Below, piece after piece: positions 17,491-24,647 of a DNA stretch of 64,000 bases. The DNA is from Lentimicrobiaceae bacterium (GTDB lineage: Bacteria; Bacteroidota; Bacteroidia; Bacteroidales; F082): the NCBI GenBank assembly GCA_015061315.1, contig SUWV01000008.1:1-64000 (forward strand), given 5' to 3'. A program made the position numbers and the translations under genes. Position 1 is the first letter of the stretch. Each line of letters begins with the position of its first letter. The notes under the pieces were generated by a model. That model did not search any database. It had not been told where the DNA came from and saw only the letters and a program-made list of their open reading frames with translations.

Positions 17491-18190
17491 GCATTGCCTC
17501 AACGGGGTTTTCCGCTCTCAAAACACTGCCGCTGATAGCAATTCCGTCGATGCCGGTCTTCATCAACTCCGGCACGTCGTCATTGGTGATGCCTCCTATC
17601 GCGACAAGCGGAATGTCGATATTGTTTTCCTTCATCTTTTTCATAATCTCACGATAACCATCCAACCCTAATATCGGAGCGAGATTTTTCTTCGTAGATG
17701 TAAAACGAAAAGGACCACAACCGAAATAATCAGGAACTCCCAATTTCGCTGAGTTCATAGACGTGTCAACGACATCTTGTTCATTGTTTTGTGTCATCGA
17801 CACGTCTCTACTCGTTGTCTCGTTGTCTTGTTGTCTTGTTGACTTAATCACATCATCAAAGGTATTGACCGTCGCGCCGATAATGAAATCATCACCGAGG
17901 ATCTTTCTCGCTTCCGCAATAGGCATATCGTTCTTACCGAGATGCACGCCGTCGGCTTTTATCTTCTTACAAAGATGAACGTTATCGTCGATGATGAATG
18001 TCGCGTCGTATTCTTTGCACATCTTCTGCACTATGAGAGCAGTCTCTTCCAACAAAGTTTCATCTGCATCTTTCATTCGTAACTGTACCCAACGGCAGCC
18101 GCCTTCGAGCGCGATACGAGCCGAGTCGATGTAGGAATATCGCTCGGTATAATGTGTTATAAACTGGAGTCTTACATTTCTTAATTTCAT
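17462..18190 (-). CDS. thiE: Thiamine-phosphate synthase with in-frame repeat insertion
   Basis: Joins HMP-diphosphate and thiazole phosphate to form thiamine phosphate. 242 residues, against about 205-215 usually. Family parts are WVQLRMKDAD (34-43), FIIDDNVHLCKKIKADGVHLGKNDM (65-89), IIGATVNTFDD, DYFGCGPFRFTSTKK (154-168) and VAIGGITNDDVPELMKTGIDGIAISG. Residues about 117-147 (STRQQDNETTSRD onward) interrupt the helix that normally runs from VNTFDD to the Gly-Asp-Tyr of GVPDYFG. They are encoded by the palindrome plus family A repeat at 17759-17846. The reading frame stays open and all catalytic blocks flank the insert, so the enzyme is probably functional. Its ATG overlaps the thiD stop by 4 nt (ATGA). 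Confidence 0.95.
   Translation of the reverse strand: MKLRNVRLQFITHYTERYSYIDSARIALEGGCRWVQLRMKDADETLLEETALIVQKMCKEYDATFIIDDNVHLCKKIKADGVHLGKNDMPIAEARKILGDDFIIGATVNTFDDVIKSTRQQDNETTSRDVSMTQNNEQDVVDTSMNSAKLGVPDYFGCGPFRFTSTKKNLAPILGLDGYREIMKKMKENNIDIPLVAIGGITNDDVPELMKTGIDGIAISGSVLRAENPVEAMHNLQLTVNN
17759..17846. repeat. Palindromic element plus family A repeat inside thiE
   Basis: Left arm AGACGTGTCAACGACA and right arm TGTCATCGACACGTCT form a 16-bp stem with few mismatches, then CTACTCG and three or four CGTTGTCTTGTTGTC-type units. About 90% identical over 88 bp to the copy in thiD (18427-18515), same orientation and same reading frame. Confidence 0.9.
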
Positions 18191-19098
18191 AACACTATCA
18201 TTTTTTGAGGGTTAAAAGCATGATTCACCGGACCTATCCCCTTACCTATTTTAACATCAGCTCCGGCGCGTATGGCTTCCGTCACATAATTCTTAGCTTC
18301 CGAAATAGCATCTTCCAAAGAAAGACCTCTCGCAATGAAAGCCGCTATCGCCGAAGAAAGAGTACAACCCGTACCATGAGTGTTCTTGGTTTCAATTGTC
18401 GGAGAAGATAATAATAACATTTTGATAGACGTATCAACGACATCTTGTTTATCATTTTGTGTCATTGATGCGTCTCTACTCGTTGTCTCGTTGTCTCGTT
18501 GTCTCGTTGACTTATTAAAAAACAAAACATCCGTCTTCACATCGCCTTCTTCGTGACCTCCTTTGAGAAGAATGGCTTTCGCTCCGAGATTGAAAAGCTG
18601 TTGAGCCGCTTCCTTTTTCTCTTCGAGTGATGAGAGTGAAGAGTCGGTTAGGGCTTTCATCTCAGGGATGTTAGGCGTCAGTAAATCTGCTATTGGGATA
18701 AGTTTTTCTTTTATAGTCTCTTGAGCTTCGATGGAGAGAAGACGATGTCCTGTGCTCGACACTATGACCGGGTCGAGGATGATGAAAGAAGGTTTATAAT
18801 CATGGAGTGCCTTTGCCACAGCCTCGACGATTGCCGTATTCGACAGCATCCCGATTTTTACTACGGAAGGTTCAATGTCGTCCATCACTGCTGCAATCTG
18901 ATCATAGACCATCTGAGGTTCGAGGGCGAATTGAGAGTTAACGCCTTGAGTATTCTGTGCTGTGATTGCAGTTATCGCCGTCGCGCCATAGACGCCGAGA
19001 GCCGAGAAAGTCTTGAGGTCGGCTTGTATGCCAGCGCCGCCAGAAGAATCTGAGCCAGCGATAGATAATACTTTAGGATAAGATTTCGATTGATTCAT
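18187..19098 (-). CDS. thiD: HMP/HMP-phosphate kinase with in-frame repeat insertion
   Basis: Phosphorylates hydroxymethylpyrimidine to its diphosphate for ThiE. 303 residues against about 265-270 usually. Ribokinase-like fold: AGSDSSGGAGIQADLKTF (14-31), DPVIVSSTG (109-117), LLTPNIPE and the catalytic loop KNTHGTGCTLSSAIAAF (238-254). The ATG at 19096-19098 (MNQSKSYPKVLSIAGSD) is chosen. A longer frame to 19218 is a read-through of the riboswitch, not protein. Residues about 197-226 (STRQRDNETTSRD onward) are an insertion between FFN and the strand before KNTHGTGC, encoded by the element at 18427-18515 and nearly the same peptide as in ThiE. First gene of the operon, controlled by the TPP riboswitch. 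Confidence 0.95.
   Translation of the reverse strand: MNQSKSYPKVLSIAGSDSSGGAGIQADLKTFSALGVYGATAITAITAQNTQGVNSQFALEPQMVYDQIAAVMDDIEPSVVKIGMLSNTAIVEAVAKALHDYKPSFIILDPVIVSSTGHRLLSIEAQETIKEKLIPIADLLTPNIPEMKALTDSSLSSLEEKKEAAQQLFNLGAKAILLKGGHEEGDVKTDVLFFNKSTRQRDNETTSRDASMTQNDKQDVVDTSIKMLLLSSPTIETKNTHGTGCTLSSAIAAFIARGLSLEDAISEAKNYVTEAIRAGADVKIGKGIGPVNHAFNPQKMIVL
18427..18515. repeat. Palindromic element plus family A repeat inside thiD
   Basis: Arms AGACGTATCAACGACA and TGTCATTGATGCGTCT, then CTACTCG and four CGTTGTCTCGTTGTC-type units ending in GTTGACTTA. Roughly 9 substitutions and no indels relative to the thiE copy. Confidence 0.9.
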
Positions 19099-19257
19099 AC
19101 CACTATTTTTTAGTTTTACCTTTCTCAAAATAGTGGTACGGCATGGTACCATGAAGGACTCCAAAACTTCCAGCGTCAGCATTATCTGTACTGGTGCAAT
19201 GTGTATAATCTCAGACACGGCAGCCTAACGGCATACCGGACACCACCATTTGAGTTC
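19098..19257 (-). promoter_or_regulatory. TPP riboswitch (thi box) with start-codon hairpin
   Basis: Aptamer on the minus strand from about 19257 to 19155. It contains CTGAGA (19209-19214) and CAGATAATGCTGACG (19174-19188), the two invariant TPP-binding blocks, closed by a P1 made of ACTC...GAGT. Downstream, arms at 19127-19138 and 19098-19109 form a perfect 12-bp stem whose last base is the A of the thiD ATG. No U run follows, so the switch should work by hiding the translation start rather than by termination. A palindrome CATGGTACCATG at 19142-19153 joins the two parts and could be the alternate partner. It controls thiD-thiE-thiC-thi4-tenI. Confidence 0.93.
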
Positions 19258-19262
19258 GGGGA

Positions 19263-19270
19263 CAAAGATA
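19263..19270 (-). promoter_or_regulatory. -7 promoter box of the thiamine operon
   Basis: TATCTTTG on the minus strand, exact consensus, 6-7 bp before the riboswitch 5' end, so transcription starts essentially at the aptamer. Confidence 0.75.
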
Positions 19271-19299
19271 GGAAAAAAATATTTTATATTTGGACTATA

Positions 19300-19340
19300 T
19301 AAAAAGAAAAATTTGCTCCACCTATTGGTGAAACAAATTT
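19300..19340 (-). terminator. Terminator of the yceD-rpmF operon
   Basis: On the minus strand AAATTTG pairs with CAAATTT, with an inner CACC/GGTG stem, followed by TTCTTTTT. A second hairpin ACAAAAAC/GTTTTTGT lies just upstream near 19350-19370. Confidence 0.7.
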
Positions 19341-19381
19341 ATTCTTGTAACAAAAACTCGTTTTTGTAATGCTAAATAAGA

Positions 19382-19570
19382 TTATTTTTTAGCACCTTCC
19401 ATGACTAATTTACCTTTGTAATATAAGTCACCATCAACGTAGTAAGCTCTGTGATAAACATGGATTGTACCTGTTTCTTTGCATACTGCTAATGTTGGAG
19501 CTTCTGCTTTGTAATGTGTTCTTCTTTTTGCGCCTCTTGTATGAGACTGTCTTCTCTTAGGATGTGCCAT
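19382..19570 (-). CDS. rpmF: 50S ribosomal protein L32
   Basis: Small structural protein of the large ribosomal subunit, 62 residues. The N-terminus MAHPKRRQSHTRGAKRRTHYKAEAP is the classic L32 start. The form here lacks the C-terminal zinc-binding cysteine pairs seen in many bacteria: only one Cys occurs (in AVCKETG), so it is the zinc-free (C-minus) type. It follows yceD by 19 nt, the arrangement found in most bacteria; the usual downstream plsX-fabH pair is absent here and a terminator follows instead. Confidence 0.97.
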   Translation of the reverse strand: MAHPKRRQSHTRGAKRRTHYKAEAPTLAVCKETGTIHVYHRAYYVDGDLYYKGKLVMEGAKK

Positions 19571-19589
19571 TTTACACTATTTTTTATTG

Positions 19590-20123
19590 TTAATTAATAT
19601 CTTTTTTTTCTCTCAATTCTTCCAAACATTTCCAGCGAGGGTCGATGTCATCTGTCTCTTCAACAACCTGATTTGCATTATTCTCAAGATAATCTATAAT
19701 CTCTTGGTTGCAATCTTCAATATTTTGATGAACTCTATGAATTGGTAACGACAAGATGATATATTCATAAATCAAGGAAGAAACGTCAAACTCGCCTTCT
19801 TCCGATGGAATTACGATAACATCGTCAGATTCCTCTTCATAACCATGACCGTATTTCAGATAAATAACGACTTCATTGTCTATCTCTTGTTCGTATTCGT
19901 CATTACATCTGTCGCACGCAATGAACACACTACCAGAGAAATTAAACGTCAATATTGATTCTCTTTCGTGTTTCTCAACGTTTAAATTCACTTTTACACA
20001 GCCTTTTTTTACTTCCGAAAACTCAAAATTATCAAAGAACTTATCATTGATTTCAAACTCAAAATCATGATAACCTATTGATAATCCTGCTATTGGTAAT
20101 ATATAATCGTGCATTGTGTTCAT
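19590..20123 (-). CDS. yceD: YceD/DUF177 family protein
   Basis: 177-residue acidic protein of the YceD family (DUF177), linked in other bacteria and in plants to 23S rRNA accumulation. It shows the family core FIACDRCNDEYEQEIDNEVVIYLKYG, with the C-x2-C pair, and the conserved ending DPRWKCLEELREKKD. Like most relatives it sits directly upstream of rpmF, and the two share a promoter (TATCTTTG on the minus strand at 20144-20151). The molecular role is not established. The start MNTMHDY is used; the second ATG three codons later is equally possible. Confidence 0.88.
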   Translation of the reverse strand: MNTMHDYILPIAGLSIGYHDFEFEINDKFFDNFEFSEVKKGCVKVNLNVEKHERESILTFNFSGSVFIACDRCNDEYEQEIDNEVVIYLKYGHGYEEESDDVIVIPSEEGEFDVSSLIYEYIILSLPIHRVHQNIEDCNQEIIDYLENNANQVVEETDDIDPRWKCLEELREKKDIN

Positions 20124-20143
20124 TATACTCCAAAATCGGGGTG

Positions 20144-20151
20144 CAAAGATA
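20144..20151 (-). promoter_or_regulatory. -7 promoter box for yceD-rpmF
   Basis: TATCTTTG on the minus strand, about 21 bp before the yceD start. Confidence 0.65.
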
Positions 20152-20221
20152 GCAAAATTATTTCATCTTTAAAACTAATTGTCATTATTTTTTTGTATAA
20201 TAAAGACAATGAGTTTTTTTA

Positions 20222-20290
20222 AGCTTGAAAAGTTGAGAATCTGAGAATCTGAAAATTAATTCTTCATTATACATTGTAGATTGTACATTC
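20222..20290. repeat. Family C and B repeats
   Basis: AGTTGAGAATCTGAGAATCT-type units followed by ATTGTAGATTGTACATTC-type units between yceD and the permease gene. Confidence 0.6.
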
Positions 20291-20294
20291 AAAA

Positions 20295-21545
20295 TCATTT
20301 TCTTCCTTTGAACTCGAATCCTAAATCTTCGACGGCTTTCTTGACTGCATCGTCAGAAGGATTACCTGTCACGACAGCTTCTTTCTTTCCTAAGATAACT
20401 TCAACATTTTCAACATTGTCTAATCCTTTGATTGCTTTCTCTACCGAGTTCTTACAATGATTACACGACATTCCATCGATACGATAGATGACTTGTCCTT
20501 CTACGACAGTATTTTCTTTCTTAAAAAATTTAAACATAAAAGCATTTATTAAAAGTAAAACTAAAATAATTCCTGATATTATCTCGAACCACGATGCTGT
20601 CAAGGCGCTTCCTTCTATGGCGCAGTGGCCTCCAGCTTCGCATAATGATGTTATTGTAAACCACTCTCTTGGCAAGAAATAATCCACAATCAAGCCACCT
20701 ATTATAGAGCCGAAGATGATAGAGCCGAGATAGAATAAGAGTTGTTTCTTCCCTAACGATTTTCCTACCACCAACAATGAAGCGATGCTTACTCCAGGTC
20801 CAGCTATCAACAGAACCAAGGCTGCTCCTGGCGACAAGCCTTTCATTATCAAGGCTGCTGCAATAGGGATGCTACCTGTGGAACAGACATACATCGGGAC
20901 GGCAACTGCCAAGACTATCAACATCGTCACTATTGAAGGGAGATTTAAATTCGTGAAGAAAGAGTCTGGCACCAAGACCGTTATCAAGGTCCCTATTATC
21001 AAGCCTATGACTAACCACTTACCGATATTTTGTACCAATTCGACAAAGCTATATTTCAAAAGCTCAACGAATTTATTTCCTTTCTTCTTCTCAACTTCAC
21101 AGCTGCAATTCTGTCTTACTACAATCTCATCTTTTGAAAACCATGTCGTTACGGCACCTCCAGCTATTGAAGTCAGCAAGGCGACTAAAGGTCTTACTAT
21201 CGCGAAAGGCAAGCCCATCATGGAATAAGTGGCGATGATGGAATCGACGCCTATTTGCGGAGTGGAAATCATAAAAGCTACGGTGGCGCCACGCGAGGCT
21301 CCGTCTTTTCTTAACGAGATGGCTGTCGGAATGACACCGCACGAACATAAAGGCAAAGGAACTCCTATCAAGCCCGCCAATAATACTGAGCGGAAATTCT
21401 CCTTCGCCAAATATCTCTCAAAGAAATTCGACGGCACAAAGACATGAAGCACCCCCGCCATCAGAAATCCTAACAGCAGATACGGCGCCATCTGACTTAA
21501 CATATTTACAAATGTTATTAAAACGTTGGTTAATTCATAATTCAT
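20295..21545 (-). CDS. Permease (DUF318/ArsP-like) with C-terminal heavy-metal domain
   Basis: Inner-membrane transporter of 416 residues with about eight to ten helices. Family signatures are GVPLPLCSCGVIPTAISLRKDGAS (near 60-85) and the second-half CSTGSIPIAAALIMKGLSPGAAL, both with cysteines that can bind soft metals. A C-terminal HMA domain (about 350-413) carries GMSCNHC. This combination fits the SO_0444-type Cu/Zn efflux group. It is the third gene of a unit with feoAB and the Cys-rich FeoB partner (gaps of 56-58 nt), suggesting that metal import and export are expressed together. The substrate could also be arsenic or antimony; copper or zinc is more likely given the HMA domain. Confidence 0.85.
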   Translation of the reverse strand: MNYELTNVLITFVNMLSQMAPYLLLGFLMAGVLHVFVPSNFFERYLAKENFRSVLLAGLIGVPLPLCSCGVIPTAISLRKDGASRGATVAFMISTPQIGVDSIIATYSMMGLPFAIVRPLVALLTSIAGGAVTTWFSKDEIVVRQNCSCEVEKKKGNKFVELLKYSFVELVQNIGKWLVIGLIIGTLITVLVPDSFFTNLNLPSIVTMLIVLAVAVPMYVCSTGSIPIAAALIMKGLSPGAALVLLIAGPGVSIASLLVVGKSLGKKQLLFYLGSIIFGSIIGGLIVDYFLPREWFTITSLCEAGGHCAIEGSALTASWFEIISGIILVLLLINAFMFKFFKKENTVVEGQVIYRIDGMSCNHCKNSVEKAIKGLDNVENVEVILGKKEAVVTGNPSDDAVKKAVEDLGFEFKGRK

Positions 21546-21563
21546 ATTTCATAATTTTTTTTA

Positions 21564-21600
21564 AGTGATGGAGTGATGAAGTTATGGAGTTATGGAGTAT
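21564..21600. repeat. Family E repeat
   Basis: AGTGATGGAGTGATGAAGTT-type units in the spacer between the permease and the Cys-rich gene. Confidence 0.65.
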
Positions 21601-21601
21601 T

Positions 21602-21814
21602 TCAGTATCTCGTAAATTTGACTTCATCGGACCTTGTATTTGTAAAGTTATTCGAGCATTTCTTAATATTTTTTATTGGACAACTACCACATGAACCACC
21701 ACACTTAATGCTATCATTAGTGTCAGTACCAGCAAGTGACAATGCCCTCACGATGGAATATATCGTATATCCCACCGCTACACCTATTATTATATATACT
21801 ATTATTGTTTGCAT
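21602..21814 (-). CDS. FeoB-associated Cys-rich membrane protein
   Basis: 70-residue protein from the ATG at 21812-21814. One membrane helix (TIIVYIIIGVAVGYTIYSIV) is followed by a cytoplasmic cysteine motif CGGSCGSCPIKNIKKC. This layout is that of the small FeoB-associated proteins often encoded right after feoB in anaerobes, whose cysteines may handle iron on the cytoplasmic side. It starts 58 nt after the feoB stop. A longer frame adds seven residues upstream of this ATG and is not favoured. Confidence 0.85.
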   Translation of the reverse strand: MQTIIVYIIIGVAVGYTIYSIVRALSLAGTDTNDSIKCGGSCGSCPIKNIKKCSNNFTNTRSDEVKFTRY

Positions 21815-21839
21815 TTTTTTAAGTCTACAAGTCAATAAG

Positions 21840-21876
21840 ATAAATTGTTAATTGTTAATTGTTAATTGTTAATTAA
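21840..21876. repeat. Family B repeat abutting feoB stop codon
   Basis: Four AATTGTTAATTGTTAATTG-type units. The last unit overlaps the feoB stop codon (TAA). Confidence 0.7.
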
Positions 21877-24368
21877 ATCAAGTTCCCTATTTGATATATC
21901 AAGAAAGAGACTATCCAGGCTATTCCTGTGTTATAGAAGAGCGTGAACAGCACTGCTTTCCAGCCGGCTTCACGGCGTACCGCAGCGATGGTAGCGAAGC
22001 ATGGCGTTGATATCAAGACGAATAACATAAATCCGTATGCCACCAATGGCGTGAACAGCAGCTCACCTTCTTTAGGTCCCGATGTCCATCGTTGTGTTTT
22101 GACTTTATTTGCCAAGGTAGCAGTGTTACCATCTTCGTCGGAAGCTTGCAGCAAGACGCCGAGCGTAGAGACGACTACCTCCTTTGCCGCGATGCCGGTA
22201 GCGAGGCTGACGCCCATACGCCAGTCGAAGCCACAAGGACGTACGAGAGGCTCGATGAGATGTCCGAAACGACCCATATAAGAGTTTTCACTCTGAGCCG
22301 CATCTTGTCGTAACTCGAGCGATGTTATCATAGCAGATCTTTCTTCCTCAGAGATATTATCATCATTCTCAACGAGTTCTATCTCTTGTGCAATAAGTTC
22401 AGTCTCCTTAGAGTTTCTCGGGAAATATTCCAAAGCCCATATTATGATAGAAGCGACTAAGATGACAGTAGCCATCTTCTGAAGATATTGAACGCTTTTA
22501 TCCCACATGTGTATCAAAGTGTTACGAGCTGTAGGGATACGATAAGGAGGCAACTCCATCACAAACTGTTCCGACAATCCCTTAAAGGCGGTCTTGTTAA
22601 GAAGCAAGGCTGTCAATATAGCAATTACAGCTCCGATGAGATATATGCTCAACAGCACAAGTCCTTGATTTTTATGGAAGAACGCTGCCACGAAAAGAAG
22701 ATATACAGGAAGACGTGCCGAACACGACATAAAAGGCGTCACCAAGACCGTCACTATTCTGTCCTTACGGTTCTCCAAGGTTCGTGTCGCCATGATAGCA
22801 GGCACCGAGCAGCCGAATCCTATCAAAAAAGGAATGAACGATTTTCCGTGAAGACCTATTCTGTGCATCAGCTTATCCATGATGAAAGCGGCTCGAGCCA
22901 TATATCCAGTGTCTTCCAATATAGAGATAAACAGAAACAATATCAATATGTTAGGTAAGAAGACAAGCACTCCGCCCACACCCGCTATGATGCCATCAAC
23001 AATCAAATCGCGTAAGATGCCATCGCTCATCAGAGAATAGACCTTACCGCCGAACCACTCGACGGCACTCTCTATCCAAGCCTGAGGATATGCGCCTATG
23101 GTGAAGGTAGCCTGAAACATAAGCCACATAAAGAATATCAAGATAGGGAAACCTAACCATTTGTTTGTCAAGATGTCGTCGGCTCTATAAGCGTGATTTT
23201 TTATTTTCTTCTCGCTCTTACGATATGTCTCTTTCAAAGCGCCTCTGATGAAAGCATAGCGCGCATTAGTCAGAAGAGTATATACATCCTCATTGTAATC
23301 GCGTTCTAACTCAAGGCGTTTCTCCGTAGCTTCAGCGATAATCTCTTTTCCGTTGGGAAGATTCTGTATCTCCTCCACAGTAGATTTTGTATTTTCAAGA
23401 ACATTAATCGCGATGTAGCGAGCCGGATAAATATTGATGATGTCTTTGTTAAGTTCAATTTGTTTCTTGATAGGAACTATAGCCTCCTCGATGTCGCGAC
23501 CGTAGTTGATATGAATATGTTTGCTGAGATTTTTCTTCTCTTCATAAACATCGACGATAGTCTCTAAAACATCAGGGATTCCTATTCCTTTGACGGCTGT
23601 CGTAGGCACTATAGGGAAACCCATCATCTTGCCAAGCGCCTGATAGTCTAAGGCATCGCCTTTGGCTGTCATCTCGTCATACATATTAAGAGCCATAACG
23701 ATACGCACGTTCATATCGACGAGCTGAGTCGTAAGGAAAAGATTACGTTCGAGATTAGAAGCATCGACGATATTGAGCACCATGTCTGGATTATTCTTAG
23801 TAAGATAGTCGCGGACGTAACGTTCCTCGGGAGTAAACTCCGTTATGGAATAAGTGCCCGGTAAATCTACAAGATTGATAGTGTAGCCTTTATGATAGAA
23901 TGTCCCTATTTTAAGGTCGACTGTGACGCCTCCATAGTTACCCACTTTCTCATGAAGACCCGTAGCGTGGTTGAAGAAAGAAGTCTTGCCGGCATTAGGA
24001 TTACCGATGAGAGCCACAGTGATATTATTGGTTTTTTCTTTGATGACATTAGAGATGACATCATCGGCTATGGTTCCGTTAAAATCTTGAGTGTTAGTAT
24101 AATTATCATCGACAGCGACTACTTCCACCTTATTGGCTTCGCTACGACGCAGTGAGATATGAGCCTGCAGGATCTGATATTCGACAGGATCTAAAAGAGG
24201 GGCGTTCTTGATAACAGTGACAGTCTCACCCTTCACAAAACCGAGCTCCATCAGTCGATGACGCAGACCACCATGACCGTTCACCTTAACAATCACACAC
24301 TTGGAACCTGTCGGCATCTCAGCCAACGTCGTGATTATATCATTGTTGTTTTCCATTTTAAAATCCAT
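21873..24368 (-). CDS. feoB: Ferrous iron transporter, FeoA-FeoB fusion
   Basis: Main Fe(II) uptake system under anaerobic conditions, 831 residues. Residues about 10-85 form a FeoA (SH3-like) domain with GGLRHRLMELGFVKGETVTV. The FeoB G domain starts near 115: G1 GNPNAGKTS (122-130), G2 GNYGGVTVD, G3 DLPG, G4 NMYDE. The membrane part has two gate repeats, including GFGCSVPAIMATRTL and FVAAFF, and ends in a helix pair. Fusion of FeoA and FeoB is typical of Bacteroidota. Two starts are possible: ATG at 24366-24368 or at 24354-24356. A TATTTTTG box at 24380-24387 makes the second more comfortable. It heads the feoAB, Cys-rich protein, permease unit. Confidence 0.96.
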   Translation of the reverse strand: MDFKMENNNDIITTLAEMPTGSKCVIVKVNGHGGLRHRLMELGFVKGETVTVIKNAPLLDPVEYQILQAHISLRRSEANKVEVVAVDDNYTNTQDFNGTIADDVISNVIKEKTNNITVALIGNPNAGKTSFFNHATGLHEKVGNYGGVTVDLKIGTFYHKGYTINLVDLPGTYSITEFTPEERYVRDYLTKNNPDMVLNIVDASNLERNLFLTTQLVDMNVRIVMALNMYDEMTAKGDALDYQALGKMMGFPIVPTTAVKGIGIPDVLETIVDVYEEKKNLSKHIHINYGRDIEEAIVPIKKQIELNKDIINIYPARYIAINVLENTKSTVEEIQNLPNGKEIIAEATEKRLELERDYNEDVYTLLTNARYAFIRGALKETYRKSEKKIKNHAYRADDILTNKWLGFPILIFFMWLMFQATFTIGAYPQAWIESAVEWFGGKVYSLMSDGILRDLIVDGIIAGVGGVLVFLPNILILFLFISILEDTGYMARAAFIMDKLMHRIGLHGKSFIPFLIGFGCSVPAIMATRTLENRKDRIVTVLVTPFMSCSARLPVYLLFVAAFFHKNQGLVLLSIYLIGAVIAILTALLLNKTAFKGLSEQFVMELPPYRIPTARNTLIHMWDKSVQYLQKMATVILVASIIIWALEYFPRNSKETELIAQEIELVENDDNISEEERSAMITSLELRQDAAQSENSYMGRFGHLIEPLVRPCGFDWRMGVSLATGIAAKEVVVSTLGVLLQASDEDGNTATLANKVKTQRWTSGPKEGELLFTPLVAYGFMLFVLISTPCFATIAAVRREAGWKAVLFTLFYNTGIAWIVSFLIYQIGNLI

Positions 24369-24379
24369 TTCATCGATTA

Positions 24380-24387
24380 CAAAAATA
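24380..24387 (-). promoter_or_regulatory. -7 promoter box for feoB
   Basis: TATTTTTG on the minus strand, 12-24 bp before the two candidate start codons. Confidence 0.45.
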
Positions 24388-24457
24388 CCTATTCTAAAAA
24401 TAAATTAACATCATCATTTTTAGTGATAAAAAAAGAAAAACGATACCTATTAATAAT

Positions 24458-24533
24458 GAAGAATTAAGAATTAAGAATGAAGAATTATCTTATTGACTCA
24501 GTGACTTGGTGACTCAGTGACTCAGTGACTTTA
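24458..24533. repeat. Two tandem repeat runs
   Basis: GAAGAATTAAGAATTAAGAA units followed by GACTCAGTGACTTGGTGACT units of 10-11 bp, in the divergent spacer between feoB and the TonB receptor. Confidence 0.75.
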
Positions 24534-24610
24534 ACATCCTCATCATTTATAGTTAATAACTTTCTCAATATTTACCAAAATTATGTGATGTATGATATTA
24601 GTTTTAACAA

Positions 24611-24618
24611 TAATTTTG
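24611..24618 (+). promoter_or_regulatory. -7 promoter box for the TonB receptor gene
   Basis: TAATTTTG, exact consensus, 30 bp before the ATG at 24648. Confidence 0.55.
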
Positions 24619-24647
24619 CATCGCAAAACAAATAACAATTTCTAATA

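Noticed and set aside
19099..19218. A 40-residue N-terminal extension of ThiD (MSEIIHIAPVQIM...)
   Set aside because: It is a read-through of the TPP aptamer and its hairpin; CTGAGA and the CAGATAATGCTGACG block lie in it, and ThiD homologues start near KVLSIAGSD.
22150..22180. Copy of the palindromic element in feoB (GTAGAGACGACTAC)
   Set aside because: It encodes the conserved EVVVSTLGV segment of FeoB, so the similarity is chance.
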